Part shown: positions 16,221-19,424 of the stretch, in pieces
How the letters are laid out: each line of letters opens with the position of its first letter
Position numbering within the stretch: position 1 is the first letter of the stretch
NCBI GenBank assembly: GCA_964472725.1
Contig: CAYYLZ010000034.1
Span: forward strand, 1-19,424
DNA: 19,424 nt
Direction of reading: 5' to 3'
Source of the DNA: RGIG6375 sp964472725
GTDB lineage: Bacteria; Bacillota; Clostridia; Oscillospirales; Oscillospiraceae
Notes under the pieces: generated by a model
Told to the model about the DNA's origin: nothing
Databases searched by the model: none
What the model saw: only the letters and a program-made list of their open reading frames with translations
Position numbers and translations under genes: made by a program

Positions 16221-17516
16221 ATGGAAATATTTGAAATCAGCGGCGGAAGACCGCTTTGCGGCAGCGCGGTGACTCAAGGGTCAAAAAACAGCGTCCTGCC
16301 GATCCTTGCCGCCTCGCTTTTGGGCGACGGCAGCGAGATTAGCAACTGCCCCGACCTTTCCGATGTGGATACGGCGCTGCGTATACTGCGCAGGCTTGGC
16401 TGCAGTGCGGAATTCAGAAACGGAACCGTTACGGTGTCCGCTTCCGGCAGGGAGGCTGTGGATATTCCCGACGGACTTATGCGGGAAATGCGCTCATCGG
16501 TGATATTTTTGGGTGCAGTGCTTTCCCGCAGCGGCGAAGCGGAAATATATTTTCCCGGCGGCTGCAGACTGGGGCCAAGACCCATAGATATGCACCTTGC
16601 CGCCCTGGAAAAGCTTGGCGCGGAAATCGAAATCGACGGTGGAAAGATAAGCTGCCGTGCCGCAAGGCTGAAAGGCGCGCAGATAAATTTTGACTCGGTC
16701 AGCGTGGGCGCTACGGAAAATGCCATGCTGGCGGCAGTCATGGCGGAGGGCGATACCCTTATAAGCAACGCCGCCCGCGAGCCGGAAATCGTGGACTTGC
16801 AGAATTTTCTCAATAAAATGGGCGCCTGCGTGAGAGGCGCCGGCAGCAATGTGATACATATAAAAGGTGTGCGGCGGCTTCACGGAGCGCGGCACAGCGT
16901 AATACCGGACCGCATAGCGGCCGCCACGGTACTCTCCGCGGCAGCGGCCTGCGGAGGCAAAGTGGAGCTTGGACGCTGCCGACCCGGTGATATGGGCGCA
17001 GTGCTTCGGGCACTGCGTGAAATGGGCTGCCACATGGAACTTGGCGGCGACAGAATAGTGCTGGAGCGAAAGGGACGGCTGAAAGCGCCGCGTCCCATAG
17101 TTACGGCGGCGTATCCGGGATTTCCCACGGACGCCCAGCCGCTTTTGATGGCTGCCAGCCTGACCGCTGAGGGAAACTCGGTGTTCATAGAAAACATTTT
17201 TGAAAACAGGTACGCTCAGGTGCCGGAGCTGCGGCGCATGGGCGGAAATATAATCACCTCCGGCAGAGCCGCCGCCGTCACAGGCGTGAAAAAGCTTATG
17301 GGAGCCGAGGTGGAGACCGCCGACCTGCGAGGCGGCGCCGCGCTGCTTGTGGCAGCAATGAGCGCCGAAGGCAGAAGCAGGGTAGTGGGGACTAAATACA
17401 TAGACAGAGGTTACCAATGCCCCGAGGCGATTTTCGCCGGTTTGGGGGCGCAGATAAAACGGAAAGAGGTGAAGGACGCTGAGCAGCAACAGAAAAAGCA
17501 AGCGCAGGAGAAATAA
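16221..17516 (+). CDS. murA: UDP-N-acetylglucosamine 1-carboxyvinyltransferase MurA
   Basis: This enzyme transfers enolpyruvate from PEP to UDP-GlcNAc, the first committed step of peptidoglycan synthesis and the fosfomycin target. From ATG 16221 it has 431 residues. Lys22-Asn23 (QGSKNSVLP) and Cys115 (PGGCRLGPRPID) even keep the E. coli numbering. Other marks are ATENAMLAAVMAEGDTL, PDRIAAATVLSAAA, AYPGFPTDAQPLLMAA with the catalytic aspartate at 304, ENIFENRYAQVPELRRMGG, ADLRGGAALL and YIDRGYQ. Cys115 is intact, so fosfomycin sensitivity is expected. I prefer ATG 16221 (GGAGG 5 bases upstream) to ATG 16206, which lies inside the hairpin and lacks its own site. The C-terminus is a Lys/Gln/Glu-rich tail overlapping ftsQ. 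Confidence 0.94.
   Translation: MEIFEISGGRPLCGSAVTQGSKNSVLPILAASLLGDGSEISNCPDLSDVDTALRILRRLGCSAEFRNGTVTVSASGREAVDIPDGLMREMRSSVIFLGAVLSRSGEAEIYFPGGCRLGPRPIDMHLAALEKLGAEIEIDGGKISCRAARLKGAQINFDSVSVGATENAMLAAVMAEGDTLISNAAREPEIVDLQNFLNKMGACVRGAGSNVIHIKGVRRLHGARHSVIPDRIAAATVLSAAAACGGKVELGRCRPGDMGAVLRALREMGCHMELGGDRIVLERKGRLKAPRPIVTAAYPGFPTDAQPLLMAASLTAEGNSVFIENIFENRYAQVPELRRMGGNIITSGRAAAVTGVKKLMGAEVETADLRGGAALLVAAMSAEGRSRVVGTKYIDRGYQCPEAIFAGLGAQIKRKEVKDAEQQQKKQAQEK
17464..17481 (+). promoter_or_regulatory. Ribosome-binding site and apparent CTG start of ftsQ
   Basis: AGAGGTGA-type sequence at about 17465-17472 is followed at normal spacing by CTG (17479-17481) in the ftsQ frame. That frame is closed by a TGA at 17470-17472. 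No ATG, GTG or TTG occurs between this stop and the GTG at 17533, which has no recognisable ribosome site. Confidence 0.55.
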
Positions 17517-18228
17517 AACTGCGGCAAGAACGGTGGTATATATCCTTGCCATTGCGGCTGTGGTGGTGGGTATCGGGTCATTTTTCAAAATTTCTGATAT
17601 ACAGGTCACCGGAAATGTGATATACTCGTCTAAAGAGATCCTGGAAGTGACCGGAATTGAGCCGGGCGATAACCTTTTCCTCATCAATAAGCAGGATATA
17701 GAAGAGTCTATATTGGAAAATCGCGGCTTCGTGGATACGGTTACCATATCCCGCAAGCTGCCCGACTGCGTGGAGATAAACATACGCGAGAGCCAGCTGC
17801 TTGCATACGTGGAGCTTGAGGGCACGTACTTCATCATGAACCGAAAGTGTGAGATACTTTCTAAAACCGATTCAGCGGGCGCGGCGGGTCATATACAGAT
17901 AGTGGGCGTTGAGCCCCTTTCGCCCCGTGTGGGTGAGCTGCTGACGCTGGGCGCCGCTGAGAGCGCCAAAGAGGAGTACCTTGCCGACGTCATGGAAATG
18001 ATGCTCCAAAAGGATATTTACAGATATGTCAGCCAAATCGATGCTTCCAATATTTCGTCGTTGAAGTTCAACTATCGCGGAGATCTGGTCGTTGATCTTG
18101 GCAAGAACGAGGAACTGGCGAGAAAGTTCGATATGCTCGAGAGCATAATAGCCGACCTTGCGGAAAACGACCGAGGAACCATAAGCCTTGCCAAAGTTGG
18201 CGAAGGACATTTCATTCCGGAGCAATAA
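17479..18228 (+). CDS. ftsQ: Cell-division protein FtsQ/DivIB
   Basis: This bitopic divisome protein links FtsL/DivIC to the septal machinery. From the proposed CTG start it has 249 residues: a basic cytoplasmic tail (SSNRKSKRRRNKTAAR, 2-17), one membrane helix at about 18-36 (TVVYILAIAAVVVGIGSFF), a POTRA domain from about 37 (KISDIQVTGNVIYSSKEILE through VDTVTISRKLPDCVEINIRE), and the FtsQ beta-domain ending in DRGTISLAKVG. The basic tail is what FtsQ/DivIB needs to keep its N-terminus inside. A conventional caller would start at GTG 17533, which removes the whole tail and begins inside the membrane helix without a ribosome site. The start is therefore uncertain; the gene's identity is not. 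It overlaps the murA 3' end by 38 bases. Confidence 0.87.
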   Translation: MSSNRKSKRRRNKTAARTVVYILAIAAVVVGIGSFFKISDIQVTGNVIYSSKEILEVTGIEPGDNLFLINKQDIEESILENRGFVDTVTISRKLPDCVEINIRESQLLAYVELEGTYFIMNRKCEILSKTDSAGAAGHIQIVGVEPLSPRVGELLTLGAAESAKEEYLADVMEMMLQKDIYRYVSQIDASNISSLKFNYRGDLVVDLGKNEELARKFDMLESIIADLAENDRGTISLAKVGEGHFIPEQ

Positions 18229-18265
18229 ATTATACATATAAATATATAAACTGGGGGAAGAAGAT

Positions 18266-19327
18266 ATGCCTAGTCTTTCTAACGTAGTAAAAATCAAGGT
18301 TGTCGGTGTTGGCGGCGGCGGCAATAACGTAGTAAGCCGTATGGTGGCTTCCGGCGTAGAAGAAATAGAATTTGTAAACATCAATACCGATAAGCCTACT
18401 CTTATGGCCTCCGGCGCAGACGTCAAGCTGCAGATAGGCGAGAAGCTTACCGGCGGACAGGGTGCAGGCTCCGATCCCCGCGTGGGCAAGATGGCCGCCG
18501 AGGAGGACAGAAACAACATTTCCAAGATTTTTGACGACGCTGACGCAGTGTTTGTGACTGCCGGTATGGGCGGCGGCACCGGTACCGGCGCTGCTCCCGT
18601 GGTTTCCGAGATAGCCCGCGAGTCGGGGGCGCTCACCATCGGCGTTGTTACCACTCCCTTCAAGTTCGAGGGCGCAGCCAAGATGCGCCGCGCTCAGGAG
18701 GGTATCAAGGAACTGCTGGATAAGGTGGACACTCTCTTTGTAATTCCCAACGAGAAGCTCAAGGAGTTCACCGACCAGAAGATCACCTTCGCAAACGCAT
18801 TCGAAATCGCCGACAGCGTGCTCAATCAGGCAGTTACCGGCATCGCCGACCTGCTGCGCAACACCGGCTTTATCAACCTTGACTTTGCCGACCTTAAGAC
18901 CATTATGCGCCGTTCCGGCGTTGCCCACCTGGGCGTAGGCGAGGCCAGCGGCAAGAACAAGGTGGAAGAGGCGGCAAGAGACGCTATCTACAGCAAGCTC
19001 ATGGGCACCACCGTTGACGGCGCACGCCGCGTCATCATCAACGTTACGGGTTCCGTTGATATCAGCATGGAAGAAGTTGAGAAGATAGTCGGTAAGGTTC
19101 AGAGCGCCGCTCACCCCGACGCCAACATCATCTTCGGTGTTGACTTTGATGAGAAGCTGGTGGACGCAATGCGCGTCATCGTTATCGCTACCGATTACGA
19201 AACCGAGGAAGAAAAGAAGGCTGCTGCCGCTCCTGCCCCCGATGCAGAGGCTGCCGAAGCTGCCGAAGCTGCTCCCAAAGTCGAGGAGATGGACTGGGAA
19301 GAGCTTATGAAAATATTCAACAAGTAA
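18266..19327 (+). CDS. ftsZ: Cell-division GTPase FtsZ
   Basis: This tubulin homologue forms the Z ring that recruits the divisome. Its 353 residues begin VVKIKVVGVGGGGNNVVSRM. The GTP-binding tubulin signature GMGGGTGTGAAP spans Gly100-Pro111, and the T7 catalytic loop NLDFAD spans Asn204-Asp209, so a full GTPase is expected. The C-terminal domain ends near IVIATDYE. A very short Ala/Glu-rich linker and the tail MDWEELMKIFNK replace the usual IPxFLR-type peptide. A GGGGGAAG site precedes the ATG. The 37-base spacer after ftsQ is very AT-rich (18229-18250) and might hold a promoter, but no -35 element is clear. Confidence 0.97.
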   Translation: MPSLSNVVKIKVVGVGGGGNNVVSRMVASGVEEIEFVNINTDKPTLMASGADVKLQIGEKLTGGQGAGSDPRVGKMAAEEDRNNISKIFDDADAVFVTAGMGGGTGTGAAPVVSEIARESGALTIGVVTTPFKFEGAAKMRRAQEGIKELLDKVDTLFVIPNEKLKEFTDQKITFANAFEIADSVLNQAVTGIADLLRNTGFINLDFADLKTIMRRSGVAHLGVGEASGKNKVEEAARDAIYSKLMGTTVDGARRVIINVTGSVDISMEEVEKIVGKVQSAAHPDANIIFGVDFDEKLVDAMRVIVIATDYETEEEKKAAAAPAPDAEAAEAAEAAPKVEEMDWEELMKIFNK

Positions 19328-19363
19328 GCAGAAACATTAAAAAGCGGAAAAAGGTTTAAACTC

Positions 19364-19395
19364 ACCCGTATTTTTTCAAAAAAACATCGGTTTTT
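19364..19395 (+). terminator. Weak possible terminator after ftsZ
   Basis: CCG-TA-TTTTTT, a C loop, AAAAAAA-CAT-CGG and then TTTTT can fold as an AU-rich stem followed by a T run. The stem has only three GC pairs interrupted by a mismatch, so it may not terminate efficiently. The remaining sequence to the window end (19396-19424) is AT-rich and noncoding; a TTGACC at 19399 could be a -35 of a promoter whose -10 falls outside. Confidence 0.3.
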
Positions 19396-19424
19396 CTATT
19401 GACCGCATTTAAAAAAAAGGTTAC

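Noticed and set aside
18229..18265. Promoter for ftsZ in the AT-rich ftsQ-ftsZ spacer
   Set aside because: Several TATAAA-like words occur (for example 18237-18242), but none has a recognisable -35 at 16-18 bases, so the call would be guesswork.

Overview
The window looks like a chromosomal segment of a spore-former-type Clostridia (Bacillota), most likely a moderately GC-rich gut Oscillospirales-like lineage. This rests on the division and cell-wall (dcw) cluster running mraZ to ftsZ with a PASTA-domain class B PBP (SpoVD/FtsI type), on murA lying between murG and ftsQ, on SLH-domain surface protein architecture, and on purine-rich GGAGG ribosome sites. MurE carries a DNPR motif, which points to meso-diaminopimelate peptidoglycan. 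The genus cannot be fixed from the sequence alone.

Layout. (1) Positions 1-2131 hold the 3' part of a large secreted surface protein: about twelve Gly/Ser/Tyr-rich repeats, a Thr-rich linker and three C-terminal SLH anchoring domains. A short bidirectional terminator separates it from the next unit. (2) Positions 2193-6591, minus strand, form a tight six-gene unit read right to left: trmB, xth, dusB, an ECF-type sigma factor, its membrane anti-sigma factor with a zinc-finger N-terminus, and a cysteine-rich C_GCAxxG_C_C protein. (3) Positions 6592-6866 are a divergent AT-rich control region with a good sigma-A promoter for mraZ, followed by four 10-bp direct repeats that look like the MraZ operator. 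(4) Positions 6867-19327, plus strand, are the dcw cluster: mraZ, rsmH, an ftsL-like gene, ftsI/spoVD, murE, mraY, ftsW, murG, murA, ftsQ and ftsZ. (5) The last ~100 bases are AT-rich noncoding sequence.

How the genes fit together. MurA makes the first committed UDP-GlcNAc-enolpyruvate, MurE adds the third stem residue, MraY and MurG build lipids I and II, FtsW polymerises and FtsI/SpoVD cross-links. FtsL, FtsQ and FtsZ form the divisome, and MraZ and RsmH are the cluster's usual leading genes. murC, murD, murF and murB are absent from the cluster and must lie elsewhere.

Most of the window is ordinary conserved biology and I did not find a new multi-gene system. The points that deserve a second look are regulatory: the tandem MraZ operator, a long hairpin that buries the murA ribosome-binding site, an apparent CTG start for ftsQ, a ~200-bp odd segment splitting spoVD from murE, and a redox-type cysteine protein tied to a sigma/anti-sigma pair.
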